Both the position numbers and the translations under genes were made by a program. Under the pieces are notes generated by a model. That model made no database searches. It worked only from the letters and a program-made list of their open reading frames with translations, and was not told the origin of the DNA. From Rhodococcus sp. KRD162 (lineage in GTDB: Bacteria; Actinomycetota; Actinomycetes; Mycobacteriales; Mycobacteriaceae): a DNA stretch of 64,000 nucleotides. Shown here piece after piece: positions 1 to 7,772 of the stretch. The number at the start of each line of letters is the position of its first letter. Within the stretch, counting starts at the first letter, position 1. The stretch is from positions 316,972 to 380,971 of the forward strand of contig NZ_JABFAU010000003.1 of the NCBI RefSeq assembly GCF_017168335.1. The letters run 5' to 3'.

Positions 1-101
1 ATGGCGTCGGCGACGGACCCGCCGTGAATGCCGACGAGCACTCCGGTCGCGATATCCACGTCGGTGCGAGACGCAGGTGAATCGGGCAGTCTGTCGGTCA
101 T
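1..101 (-). CDS. N-terminal fragment of a small ANTAR-like protein (runs off left edge)
   Basis: Only the first 33 codons lie inside the window. The ATG follows GAGGAAAAAG, a strong ribosome binding site. After MTDRLPDSPA the peptide reads SRTDVDIATGVLVGIHGGSV. This resembles the first helices of an ANTAR domain (D-x-A-x-G-x-L, then G-x-S), a family that binds paired RNA hairpins and acts in transcription antitermination. The fragment is too short to prove this. It sits about 90 bases downstream of the XRE-cupin gene on the same strand. A different small regulator is equally possible. Confidence 0.4.
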   Translation of the reverse strand, partial: MTDRLPDSPASRTDVDIATGVLVGIHGGSVADA

Positions 102-191
102 CTTTTTCCTCGAGATGGTGTGGTCGGTGCGGATGACCGAAGCGAATTCTGGCGTCGAGCGGGCTTCACTGTCTCACACGGAAGTGACATT

Positions 192-776
192 TCATACCAT
201 CGGTTTTGCCCGCACATGCATCCGCTCGCCCTGGGGGCCGAACAGGCTCAGTAGCTCGACCGGGCGAGGTCCGACGGCACCGAACCAGTGCGGCACTCGG
301 GTATCGAACTCGGCCGCTTCGCCGGGCTTCATCGTCAGATCGTGCTCGCCGAGGATCAGTCGCAGGGTGCCGTCGAGGACATAGAGCCACTCGTAGCCCT
401 CGTGCACCTTGGGGCTCGGCTCTGCGTCCGTTGGCCGGACCAGGAGCTTGAACGCCTGCAGGCCGCCGGGGCGCAAGGTCAGGGGAAGAATGGTCACGTT
501 CTCGCGAACGGTGGCCGTCGTGCGCACTCGGGGGTCGGCGACGGGCGGCGCTGTCACCAGGTCGTCGAGCGCCATCTGGTGGGCACGCGCGATCGGCCAC
601 AGGAGTTCGAGGCTCGGTCTGCGGTCGCCCGATTCGAGTCGCGACAGGGTGCTGATCGAGATCCCTGTCGTCTCCGACAGTGCAGTGAGGGTGGTGTTCT
701 TCTGCATCCTGATGCGTTTGAGGCGAGGGCCGAGGCCGGCGAGCACATCGTCGAGGCTGATTGCTGCTTCCGTCAT
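192..776 (-). CDS. XRE-family HTH regulator with C-terminal cupin domain
   Basis: This 194-residue protein has two domains. An N-terminal HTH_3/XRE helix-turn-helix spans about residues 14-70, with the recognition region TGISISTLSRLESGDRRPS. A small cupin follows at about 100-185, with the GYEWLYVLDGTLRLILGEHD region and a later PHWFG. The architecture is that of one-component regulators in which a small ligand bound in the cupin controls DNA binding by the HTH. The target genes are not evident, although the ANTAR-like gene follows on the same strand. The ATG has no good ribosome binding site and lies about 7 bases from a promoter-like -10, which suggests a leaderless transcript. The family call is firm; the ligand is unknown. 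Confidence 0.88.
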   Translation of the reverse strand: MTEAAISLDDVLAGLGPRLKRIRMQKNTTLTALSETTGISISTLSRLESGDRRPSLELLWPIARAHQMALDDLVTAPPVADPRVRTTATVRENVTILPLTLRPGGLQAFKLLVRPTDAEPSPKVHEGYEWLYVLDGTLRLILGEHDLTMKPGEAAEFDTRVPHWFGAVGPRPVELLSLFGPQGERMHVRAKPMV

Positions 777-782
777 CTCTTT

Positions 783-811
783 ATTGCAGTTTCAGCAATC
801 AGGTTTGTCAA
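783..811 (-). promoter_or_regulatory. Promoter with overlapping inverted repeat upstream of the XRE-cupin gene
   Basis: On the minus strand a perfect -35 TTGACA (811-806) is followed 17 bases later by TGCAAT (788-783), a plausible -10. The predicted transcript start falls at or next to the ATG at 776, so the mRNA is probably leaderless. An inverted repeat, ATTGC-N7-GCAAT (783-799), overlaps the -10 and could be the regulator's own operator. This is inferred from sequence only. Confidence 0.5.
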
Positions 812-830
812 GAGGAAGAATTTCGATCCG

Positions 831-1751
831 TCATTCGGACGGCGGATGCAGAGTCCGGTTGCTCTGGAACGTCCGCATCACGCCACTGAGCGGATCGCGG
901 AACTCGATCGAGCTCGCCAGCAACCGAAGGGGGTCGGAGTAGTCGTCATCGGCGACCTCGCGGAACGACGGGTAGAAATTGTCGCCGACGATGGGAATCC
1001 CCAACGAGCACAGATGTATCCGCAGCTGATGTGTCTTTCCGGTATGGGGATGAAGTCGATATCGACCGTACGGGCCCACCGTGTCGACGAGTTCGATGCG
1101 AGTCTCGGCGTTGGGCTCGCCCGGCACCTCACGGGCCTGAAGAACGCCGCGTTCCTTGATGATTCGACTGCGTACCGTCAGCGGAAAGTCCACGTCGGGT
1201 GCCAGGGGCGCGATCGCGTCGTATCTCTTGACGATCGTGCGTTGAGCGAACAGCTCCTGGTAGGGCCGGCGTGCCTGCGCTCTGACGGTGAACACGAGGA
1301 CGCCGGCGGTGAGCCGGTCCAGCCGATGCGCCGGGCTCAACTCGGGTAGGTCGAACCGTCGACGCAACAACACCAGAGCGGACCGTGCGATATACGCACC
1401 GCGTGGCGTAGTGGCCAGAAAATGCGGCTTGTCGACGACGAGGATGTTCTCGTCGCGGTGAAGTACGTCGAGGGAGAACGGGACCGTCGGCTCCACCGGT
1501 GGGTCCCGATAGAGGTAGATATCCGCCCGAGGCCGCGCGATGGTCGCCGAATCGATGGGAACCCCTGCGGCGTCGACGATCTCCCCACCTGCGACCTTCT
1601 CGGTCAATCTGGCGGCGTCCCGAGGGAACCGGGCGCGCAGATACTCGAGCACCGTGATCCCGGTCCCTGTGGCGGTCTGACCCACCGTGTCGGGCATCCG
1701 TACCCGGGTGGGGTCGAGGCCGTCGCGTAACGGCAGGGGAGCGGTGGGCAT
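831..1751 (-). CDS. RluA-family RNA pseudouridine synthase
   Basis: The product (306 residues) belongs to the RluA/RsuA pseudouridine synthases, which isomerise uridine in 23S rRNA or tRNA. The catalytic motif is visible as HRLDRLTAGVLVF, whose Asp is the family's nucleophile. Also typical are the early LDVLHRDENILVVDKP strand and the later HPHTGKTHQLRIHL segment. I chose the ATG at 1751 (MPTAPLPLRD). A start at 1817 would place 22 extra codons across the terminator of the upstream gene. Which uridine it modifies cannot be read from the sequence. Confidence 0.85.
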   Translation of the reverse strand: MPTAPLPLRDGLDPTRVRMPDTVGQTATGTGITVLEYLRARFPRDAARLTEKVAGGEIVDAAGVPIDSATIARPRADIYLYRDPPVEPTVPFSLDVLHRDENILVVDKPHFLATTPRGAYIARSALVLLRRRFDLPELSPAHRLDRLTAGVLVFTVRAQARRPYQELFAQRTIVKRYDAIAPLAPDVDFPLTVRSRIIKERGVLQAREVPGEPNAETRIELVDTVGPYGRYRLHPHTGKTHQLRIHLCSLGIPIVGDNFYPSFREVADDDYSDPLRLLASSIEFRDPLSGVMRTFQSNRTLHPPSE

Positions 1752-1781
1752 GCATCGACTGTAATCGGTGGCGCAGGGAAA

Positions 1782-1811
1782 CACCCCGGTCGGCAAGTGC
1801 CGACCGGGGTG
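1782..1811 (-). terminator. Terminator after the ohrR-ohr-oxidoreductase operon
   Basis: A perfect 12-bp stem (CACCCCGGTCGG, 1782-1793, and its complement, 1800-1811) has a 6-base loop. It begins about 30 bases past the stop codon of the oxidoreductase gene on the minus strand. There is no long U-tract, as is common in actinobacteria. Confidence 0.75.
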
Positions 1812-1841
1812 CTTCACAGTGGTGGAACCGTGGGGTCCGAA

Positions 1842-2837
1842 TCAGATGGTGACGACCATCTTGCCGGTGTTCTCGCCCTTCATCAGGCCGATGAACGCCG
1901 CAGGCGCGTTGTCGAGACCGTCGACGACTGTCTCGTCGAATTCGATTGCGCCACTGCCCAGCCACTCGGTCATCCTGGTACGGAACTCACCGGTGAGGTG
2001 CGCGTACGAGCCGACGATGAAACCCTTGAGTGTCAGCTCTTTGCCGATCGCCAGAGCGAGGTTGCGAGGTGCCGGGGTCGGTTCGGTCGAGTTGTACTGA
2101 GCGATGGCTCCGCACATGGCAATTCGGCCGTGCTTGTTCATCGATCCGATGGCCGCCTCCAGATGCTCGCCGCCGACGTTGTCGAAGTACACGTCGATTC
2201 CGTCCGGTGCGGCCTGCCGCAGCTGCTCGGCCACCGGGCCGTCGTGGTAGTCGAACGCCGCGTCGAATCCGAGCTCGAGCAACCGCGCCACTTTGGCGGG
2301 AGAGCCGGCACTACCGATGACGCGAGATGCGCCGAGCGCCTTGGCGATCTGGCCGACGAGCGATCCCACCGCACCGGCTGCGCCGGAGACGAACACGACG
2401 TCGCCCTTCTCGAACGAGGCCACCTCGGTCAATCCGGCATATGCGGTCGTGCCCGTCATTCCCAGTGCGCTCAGGTAGGCCGAGGCCTTGGCTGCGCCGA
2501 GGTCGACCTTGCTCGCGCCCGCGGCCGGGACGATCGCGAGATCGCGCCAACCCTTGCCGTGTACGACGGCGTCGCCGACCGTGAATCCTTCGGCCTTCGA
2601 CTCGATGATCTCGCCGACTGCGCCACCGTCGAGCGGTGCGTCGAGCTGGAACGGTGGGACGTAGGATTTCACGTCGTTCATTCGCCCACGCATGTACGGA
2701 TCGACCGACATCACGAGGTTGCGGACGAGGATCTGCCCGTCAGCGAGTTCGGGGAGGTCGACGACCTCCGCGCGAAAGTTGTCTTCGGTCGGCCAGCCTT
2801 CTGGGCGGGACGCGAGGTGAATTTCGTGTGCCTTCAT
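1842..2837 (-). CDS. NADP-dependent MDR-family oxidoreductase (CurA/PTGR type)
   Basis: This 331-residue, zinc-free medium-chain dehydrogenase/reductase is of the leukotriene B4 dehydrogenase / curcumin reductase type. Characteristic pieces are the SVDPYMRGRM motif near residue 45, an N-terminal GroES-like domain, and a Rossmann fold beginning VFVSGAAGAVGSLVGQ near residue 150. Such enzymes reduce the C=C bond of alpha,beta-unsaturated carbonyls using NADPH. The gene starts 11 bases after ohr, so it is the third gene of the peroxide-response operon. I infer a role in clearing reactive lipid-peroxide products. The exact substrate is unknown. Confidence 0.88.
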   Translation of the reverse strand: MKAHEIHLASRPEGWPTEDNFRAEVVDLPELADGQILVRNLVMSVDPYMRGRMNDVKSYVPPFQLDAPLDGGAVGEIIESKAEGFTVGDAVVHGKGWRDLAIVPAAGASKVDLGAAKASAYLSALGMTGTTAYAGLTEVASFEKGDVVFVSGAAGAVGSLVGQIAKALGASRVIGSAGSPAKVARLLELGFDAAFDYHDGPVAEQLRQAAPDGIDVYFDNVGGEHLEAAIGSMNKHGRIAMCGAIAQYNSTEPTPAPRNLALAIGKELTLKGFIVGSYAHLTGEFRTRMTEWLGSGAIEFDETVVDGLDNAPAAFIGLMKGENTGKMVVTI

Positions 2838-2848
2838 GGTGTTTCCTC

Positions 2849-3274
2849 TTACTCGTCTTCGGTGACTGTGACGGTGACGTCGATGTTGCCGCGGGTGGCG
2901 TTGGAGTACGGGCAGACCTGGTGGGCCTTGTCGGCCAGGGCCTGGGCTTGCTCGCGGTCGAGGTTCGGCAGCGTCACCTCCAGGGTGACGGCCAGCTGGA
3001 ATCCGCCTGCATCGTTGGGGCCGATGTCGACGCGAGCGCCGACGGCCGAATCGGTGATGTCGGCCTTGTCCTGACGCGCCACCAGCTGCAATGCGGAGTG
3101 GAAGCAGGCGGCGTATCCGGCGGCGAACAGCTGCTCGGGATTGGTGCCGTTTCCACTGCCGCCCATGGCTTCCGGGATGGCGAGGTCGAGGTCGAGACGT
3201 CCGTCGGAGGTGCGGGCGTTGCCGTTGCGTCCCTCCCCGGTGGCGAGGGCTTCGGCGGTGTAGAGGGTCTTCAT
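2849..3274 (-). CDS. ohr: Organic hydroperoxide resistance protein
   Basis: A 141-residue member of the Ohr/OsmC family, thiol peroxidases that reduce organic and lipid hydroperoxides to alcohols in the cytoplasm. The two reactive cysteines are in YAACFHSAL and HQVCPYSNATRGN, the second being the family signature. The start ATG overlaps the stop of the upstream regulator gene as ATGA, so the two are translationally coupled. A trace of a good RBS (AGGAGCATC) lies before it. Length and motifs match the family fully. Confidence 0.95.
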   Translation of the reverse strand: MKTLYTAEALATGEGRNGNARTSDGRLDLDLAIPEAMGGSGNGTNPEQLFAAGYAACFHSALQLVARQDKADITDSAVGARVDIGPNDAGGFQLAVTLEVTLPNLDREQAQALADKAHQVCPYSNATRGNIDVTVTVTEDE

Positions 3275-3729
3275 GATGCTCCTTCTGAGGTGCTCGAATC
3301 GGTGTGATGCAGAGCGTTGGTCAATGCGTCGAGCGCGTTCTTGAGCGCGACCAACTCCTCGACGCCCATGCCGGTCTTCTCGGCCAGCTTGCGCGGGATG
3401 TCCAACGCTTTCGCGCGCATAGCGCTTCCGGTCTCGGTGAGGTGGATCTCGACGCGGCGTTCGTCGGTGCTCAGGCGTCGGCGCTCGATGAATCCGAGAC
3501 CTTCGAGTCGCTTGAGCATCGGCGACAAAGTGCCGGTGTCGAGATCGAGTTCGGCGCAGATGTCCTTGACGCCGCGCCCGTCCTGTTCCCACAGCACCAG
3601 CAACACCAGGTACTGCGGGTATGTGACGCCGAGCTCGTCGAGCATCGGGCGATACACCGCGGTGGTAGCCCGCGATGCGGAGTACAGCGCGAAGCACACC
3701 TGACGGTCGAGTGCGAGTTCGTTGCCCAT
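3271..3729 (-). CDS. ohrR: MarR-family organic peroxide sensor OhrR
   Basis: This 152-residue MarR-family winged-helix repressor opens ALDRQVCFALYSASR. The Cys near residue 12 sits where the peroxide-sensing cysteine of OhrR proteins lies; its oxidation releases DNA. The wing region DLDTGTLSPMLKRLEGLGFI and the following RR..DER.V segment are typical. I chose the ATG at 3729, because longer in-frame starts read into the neighbouring gene and give non-MarR sequence. The gene heads the operon ohrR-ohr-oxidoreductase and overlaps ohr by 4 bases. It is expected to repress its own operon. Confidence 0.92.
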   Translation of the reverse strand: MGNELALDRQVCFALYSASRATTAVYRPMLDELGVTYPQYLVLLVLWEQDGRGVKDICAELDLDTGTLSPMLKRLEGLGFIERRRLSTDERRVEIHLTETGSAMRAKALDIPRKLAEKTGMGVEELVALKNALDALTNALHHTDSSTSEGAS

Positions 3730-3754
3730 GCGAAGAACAGTAGTACACGTTTTA

Positions 3755-3766
3755 GTTGTGCGCAAC
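3755..3766. promoter_or_regulatory. Candidate OhrR operator
   Basis: GTTGTGCGCAAC is a near-perfect 12-base palindrome 26 bases upstream of the ohrR start, in the only non-coding stretch in front of the operon. Its position fits an autoregulatory operator. The match to a known OhrR consensus is from memory only. Confidence 0.4.
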
Positions 3767-3782
3767 CTACCTGTTTCTCGGG

Positions 3783-4823
3783 TCAGCTCTGCAGGGCGTT
3801 CTTCAGGCCATCGAGCACGATCGTTGCCGCCGTCGGACCTGCATTGAGGTACCACGGATCGTCGTCGACGCGAACGATGTGGTTCTCGGTGGCCGCGCTC
3901 ATTCCAGTCCACAGCGGGTTCGTCGTGTACGACGCGGCGCTCGAATCGGCTCCGGCGTCCTGGCTCGACACGAACACCCAATCGGCGTTGGCCAGTTGGA
4001 TCTCCTCCTCGCTGAAGTCCTGCGAGGTCGTGGCGAACTGCTGACTTTCCGGTCGGGCCAGGCCCGCATCCCAGGCGATGAAGCCGGCGAACGACGCAAT
4101 GCCGAACACCCGCGCGCGGTCTGCGGTGAAGCGAACGAAGGAGACCGTGGGTGCGCCACTGCCGGCAAAGGACTCACCCAGCGCCGCCGCGTCCGAGGTG
4201 AAGGTGTCGATCACACCCCTGGCCTGCTCGGTCCGGCCGAGCGCGTCGGCGAGCAGCACGAAGTCCTGCTTCCAGTTCACTCCGGTGCCTTCGGTGAGCA
4301 CGGTCGGCGCAATGGTCGCCAGCGTCGAGTAGATATCCCCCGATCCGGTCTCGTTCGCCAGGATCAGGTCGGGTTCGATCGCGGCGATCGCCTCGATGTC
4401 GACCTCCTGCCGGTTGCCCACGTCGACGAACTGCGTCATCTGATCCGCGTACTGAGGGAACGAGAAGCTGATGTAGTCCGGGACCAGTTCTGCACCGCTG
4501 CCGTAGGCCACCCCGGTGGGGACGACGCCCAGTGTCAGGGCCGCGTCGAGCTGACCGGTGGCGATGACGACGATCTTCTTCGGTTCGGCAGGGATTTCGG
4601 TGGAACCGCCGAAATGGCCTACGGTGCGCGGAAATACGCCGTCGGCGGCTCCCGAGCCCATGCCGTCGGGGATGTCGGTCGGCCCTGGTGCGAGATCGGC
4701 GGCGTCGTCGGATGACGCAGTGCTGCCGGGAGGGGTGGCCGTCTGCTCGGCCGTGCTGCCGCACGCGACTGTGGTCACGGCAGTGACCGCGGCAATGGTT
4801 GCGGACAGGAGTAGGCGCTTCAC
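3783..4823 (-). CDS. Iron-siderophore ABC transporter substrate-binding lipoprotein
   Basis: The 346-residue precursor begins MKRLLLSATIAAVTAV and has a lipobox ending in Cys21 (TVACGS), so the mature protein should be lipid-anchored on the outer face of the membrane. The rest is a periplasmic-binding-type-2 fold of the FepB/FhuD class: RTVGHFGGSTEIPAEPKKIVV, then DLILANETG, and a C-terminal TTNPLWTGMSAA...RVDDDPWYLNAGPTAA. It would deliver ferric siderophore to a permease, but no permease genes are adjacent. An IdeR-like box lies just upstream, which supports iron-regulated expression. Confidence 0.88.
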   Translation of the reverse strand: MKRLLLSATIAAVTAVTTVACGSTAEQTATPPGSTASSDDAADLAPGPTDIPDGMGSGAADGVFPRTVGHFGGSTEIPAEPKKIVVIATGQLDAALTLGVVPTGVAYGSGAELVPDYISFSFPQYADQMTQFVDVGNRQEVDIEAIAAIEPDLILANETGSGDIYSTLATIAPTVLTEGTGVNWKQDFVLLADALGRTEQARGVIDTFTSDAAALGESFAGSGAPTVSFVRFTADRARVFGIASFAGFIAWDAGLARPESQQFATTSQDFSEEEIQLANADWVFVSSQDAGADSSAASYTTNPLWTGMSAATENHIVRVDDDPWYLNAGPTAATIVLDGLKNALQS

Positions 4824-4853
4824 TGTTGTTCTCTTTCACCGGACGGGGATCAG

Positions 4854-4872
4854 GAAGGCAAGCCTAGCCTGT
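4854..4872 (-). promoter_or_regulatory. IdeR/DtxR iron box
   Basis: Read on the minus strand, the 19 bases ACAGGCTAGGCTTGCCTTC match the IdeR/DtxR consensus (TTAGGTTAGGCTAACCTAA) at 12 positions, including the central AGGCT core and both inner half-sites. The box is about 30 bases upstream of the siderophore-binding protein gene, where a bound repressor would block transcription when iron is plentiful. Confidence 0.65.
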
Positions 4873-4886
4873 ACCCGGCCGAGCTG

Positions 4887-4926
4887 GTGAGCGGAACTTC
4901 GCCGCAGAGCACGAAGTTCCGCTCAC
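4887..4926 (-). terminator. metE terminator
   Basis: A perfect 15-bp stem (GTGAGCGGAACTTCG at 4887-4901 and its complement at 4912-4926) with a 10-base loop lies 7 bases past the metE stop codon on the minus strand. Confidence 0.8.
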
Positions 4927-4932
4927 CCGCGG

Positions 4933-7188
4933 TCAGCGAAGCGCCGCAGCCGCCTGCACCACATGTGTCAGTGACCGTTCGATCTCGGCCACCCCGCGGG
5001 TCTTGAGTCCGCAATCGGGATTGACCCAGAGACGCTCGGCAGGAACAGCTCTCAATGCCGCACGCAGCGACTCGGTGATCTCGTCGACGCTCGGCACCCG
5101 TGGTGAATGGATGTCGTACACGCCGGGGCCGACGCCGAGATCGAATCCGACGGAGTTGAGGTCGTCGAGTACCTCCATGTGCGAGCGAGCCGCCTCGATG
5201 GATGTCACGTCCGCGTCCAGGGCCACGATCGCGTCGATGATCTCACCGAACTCCGAGTAGCACAGATGGGTGTGGATCTGCGTTTCGTCGGACACGCCGG
5301 ATGTCGCGATCTTGAACGAGTGCACTGCCCACTCCAGGTACGCAGCCGTATCGATCGCGCGCAACGGGAGTAGTTCGCGAAGGGCCGGTTCGTCCACCTG
5401 GACGATGCGGATGCCCGCTGCCTCCAGGTCGACGCTCTCGTCTCGAACAGCCAGGGCGATCTGGGCCGCGGACTCGGCGAGCGGCTGGTCGTCGCGCACG
5501 AACGACCACGCGAGAATCGTGACCGGCCCCGTCAGCATGCCCTTGACCGGCTTGTCGGTGAGGGACTGAGCGTAGGTGATCCAGTCGACGGTCATCGCCT
5601 TGTCACGGCTGACGTCACCGAAGAGAATCGGCGGACGTACACACCGAGAACCATACGATTGGACCCAACCGTTGGTCGTTGCCGCGAAACCGTTCAGCTG
5701 CTCGGCGAAGTACTGCACCATGTCGTTGCGCTCGGGCTCACCGTGCACCAACACATCGAGACCGATGTTCTCCTGCAGTGCAATGGTATTGGCGATCTCG
5801 GACTGCATCCGGCGCACGTACTCGGCGTCATCGATCTCACCCGAGCGGTGCGCGGCCCGCGCGAGTCGAATCTGGGTGGTCTGGGGATACGATCCGATCG
5901 TGGTGGTCGGCAGCGCCGGCAACTCCAGGCCCTCGGCCTGTGCCCTGCGGCGTTGCTCGGCCGGGGCGCGGTCGACGCGGATGCCCGACTCCAGTCGGGT
6001 CCGCACGGCTGCGTCGTGGACGCGTGGGTCACGGCGACGGCTCTCGCGTGCAGCACGCGCCTCGTCGAGCTCAGCGGACACCGAGTCGATGCCCTCGCGC
6101 AGCGCGCGTGCCAGCACCGTCACCTCGGTGACCTTCTCGGCACCGAACGCCAACCACGACCGGAGCGGATCGACGATATCGGTCTCGGCCGCGAGGCTGT
6201 ACGGAACATGAAGCAGCGAGCAGGAACTCGATACCGCGAGCGCTCCGACGCTGCCGAGCAGGCTGCCCAGAGTCGCGAGCGCTCGGTCCAGATCCGTTCG
6301 CCAGATGTTGCGCCCATCGACGATGCCCGCCACGATGCGCTTGTGCGCGAGCGCAGGCACGCCGGCAATCTGCTCGACGGTGCCCGGTACCGTCACGTCG
6401 ATCGAGAGCCCTTCGACCCCGGTCGATGCGAGCGCGGGTAGCGCGGCGCCGAGATCGCCGAAGTACGACGCCACCAGAATGGCCGGCCTGGCCTCGAGGG
6501 CGCTGAGGTAGTGGTAAGCCTGCGTGGCGCAGTCGATCTCGTCCGAGGTGCGATCGGCAACGAGCGCAGGTTCGTCCAGCTGAACCCATTCGGCACCGGC
6601 AGCGACCAAGTGCGTCAACAGCTCTGCATACAGCGGCAGGATCTCGTCGAGTCGGTCCAACAGCGGGGCTCCGCCGCCGACAGCCTTCGACAGCAGCAGG
6701 AACGTCACCGGTCCCACCAGCACGGGACGAGCCGGAACGCCCAGCGCGCGGGCCTGTTTCAGCTCGTCGAGGATCTTCTCCGGATGCAGGGAGAACACCG
6801 TGTCCGGTGCGATCTCCGGGACCAGATAGTGGTAGTTGGTGTCGAACCACTTCGTCATCTCGAGTGGTGCAACCGTGTCGTTGCCGCGGGCCGCGGCGAA
6901 GTACCGGTCCAGTTCGTTCTCGATGTCCTGCACCCGTTTCGGTAGCGCGCCGAGCATGACCGCGGTGTCGAGAATGTGGTCGTAGTACGAAAAGGTGCCC
7001 ACCGGAACGGAGTCGAGGCCGGCCGCGAGCAAGCCCCTCAGATTGTCCTCGCGGAGCCTTTCGGCCACCGATTCGAGAGCGGACGCATCGAGTGCGCCTG
7101 CCCAGTAGGACTCCACGGCTTTCTTCAACTCGCGCTTCGGTCCGATTCGGGGGGACCCGAGGATCGTGGTGGTGAATTCGAATGTCAC
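4933..7188 (-). CDS. metE: Cobalamin-independent methionine synthase
   Basis: MetE moves the methyl group of 5-methyltetrahydropteroyl-triglutamate to homocysteine, the last step of methionine synthesis, without B12. The 751-residue length is normal for the family. The N-terminal half carries [19 protein letters not shown]. The C-terminal half holds the zinc ligands: His and Cys in [12 protein letters not shown] (about 639 and 641), a following Glu, and Cys in [10 protein letters not shown] (about 725). I chose the GTG at 7188, because it follows GGAGAAAC and matches the family's N-terminus. An in-frame ATG at 7266 adds 26 atypical residues. A cobalamin riboswitch precedes it, so B12 should switch it off. 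Confidence 0.96.
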   Translation of the reverse strand: MTFEFTTTILGSPRIGPKRELKKAVESYWAGALDASALESVAERLREDNLRGLLAAGLDSVPVGTFSYYDHILDTAVMLGALPKRVQDIENELDRYFAAARGNDTVAPLEMTKWFDTNYHYLVPEIAPDTVFSLHPEKILDELKQARALGVPARPVLVGPVTFLLLSKAVGGGAPLLDRLDEILPLYAELLTHLVAAGAEWVQLDEPALVADRTSDEIDCATQAYHYLSALEARPAILVASYFGDLGAALPALASTGVEGLSIDVTVPGTVEQIAGVPALAHKRIVAGIVDGRNIWRTDLDRALATLGSLLGSVGALAVSSSCSLLHVPYSLAAETDIVDPLRSWLAFGAEKVTEVTVLARALREGIDSVSAELDEARAARESRRRDPRVHDAAVRTRLESGIRVDRAPAEQRRRAQAEGLELPALPTTTIGSYPQTTQIRLARAAHRSGEIDDAEYVRRMQSEIANTIALQENIGLDVLVHGEPERNDMVQYFAEQLNGFAATTNGWVQSYGSRCVRPPILFGDVSRDKAMTVDWITYAQSLTDKPVKGMLTGPVTILAWSFVRDDQPLAESAAQIALAVRDESVDLEAAGIRIVQVDEPALRELLPLRAIDTAAYLEWAVHSFKIATSGVSDETQIHTHLCYSEFGEIIDAIVALDADVTSIEAARSHMEVLDDLNSVGFDLGVGPGVYDIHSPRVPSVDEITESLRAALRAVPAERLWVNPDCGLKTRGVAEIERSLTHVVQAAAALR

Positions 7189-7334
7189 GTCGTGTTTCTC
7201 CAGGTACGTCACAGGTGGGTGGCACACCACCGAGCGTGCGAGAACCTGAGCCCCATGCGTCGGCATACGCCGAACAAGCTGCAGGTCTACTCGCCCATTC
7301 CACGGGGCGGTGAACCGCTACGCGCGGCGCGCGC

Positions 7335-7505
7335 AGCACAGGAGGCAGGTATTCGGACTCACAGGCACGTGATCGGAGATCACACCTACTGGCCGTCGCT
7401 TCCCAGAGAGGCTTCTCCAGTGCTCGTTGACGGCGGTCGTTCCTGCATACCGCTGCGGGACAGTCCCGGATTCTCACCGGGTTCCCTCTCACGACGCGCA
7501 AGACA
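7335..7505 (-). promoter_or_regulatory. Cobalamin (B12) riboswitch controlling metE
   Basis: On the minus strand the leader holds the conserved blocks of the adenosylcobalamin aptamer in order: GAGAGGGAACCCGGTGAGAA followed by TCCGGGACTGTCCCGC, then GAGCACTGGAGAAGCCTC with CTGGGAAG, and finally the B12 box GAGTCCGAATACCTGCC (about 7343-7360). The 3' end is roughly 150 bases before the metE start. B12-bound RNA is expected to shut off metE when a B12-dependent route can work. Boundaries are approximate. Confidence 0.93.
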
Positions 7506-7620
7506 TCAACGCATCGCTTCGACGCCGTGGTGAACTTCGGGGCTCCTCGTGACCACCCGGCGAACCGACTGCAGGGACGAGCATAGATGCCGTCGCCGAC
7601 GGTCTGTTACGGTACATCCC

Positions 7621-7689
7621 ATGCAGCGCACGTATTTCTGGTTTAGCAGGCCGGCCCCGGGTGGGTCAGCCAGCGACGCCATGCGCTGA
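7621..7689 (+). CDS. Aromatic leader peptide of the DAHP synthase gene (aroR-like)
   Basis: A 22-codon reading frame, MQRTYFWFSRPAPGGSASDA then MR, carries Tyr-Phe-Trp-Phe at codons 5-8 and ends at TGA 84 bases before the DAHP synthase start. A run of all three aromatic amino acids in front of the first shikimate enzyme is the hallmark of ribosome-mediated attenuation. A comparable leader in front of Corynebacterium aroF has, as I recall, been described as aroR. A -10-like TACGGT (7608-7613) puts the transcript start at or beside the ATG, so the leader is probably leaderless. It is followed by competing stems. Confidence 0.75.
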   Translation: MQRTYFWFSRPAPGGSASDAMR

Positions 7690-7751
7690 CCTCCACCCCA
7701 CGAGCCGGATGCAGACCGGCTCGAAGTGCGCGTGGAGCATGAGGGCCGGCC
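7649..7751 (+). promoter_or_regulatory. Attenuator with competing stems before the DAHP synthase gene
   Basis: Four pairings are visible. GGCCGGCCC (7649-7657) is a perfect complement of GGGCCGGCC (7743-7751). GGGTGG-GTCAGC (7659-7670) pairs with GCTGAC-CT-CCACCC (7685-7698). CGAGCCGG/CCGGCTCG (7701-7723) makes a local hairpin. CTCCAC (7691-7696) can instead pair with GTGGAG (7732-7737). A ribosome stalled on the aromatic codons would cover the first arm. The 3' arm ends a few bases before the likely SD (ACAGGAA, 7757-7763). There is no U-tract, so control may be by SD occlusion or Rho. Confidence 0.6.
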
Positions 7752-7772
7752 CGAGAACAGGAACGCCCTCTC

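Noticed and set aside
1752-1817. Longer start for the pseudouridine synthase
   Set aside because: It would place coding sequence over the terminator of the neighbouring operon and adds residues unlike the family.
7189-7266. ATG 7266 as metE start
   Set aside because: It adds 26 residues not found in MetE. GTG 7188 has a good RBS and correct N-terminus.
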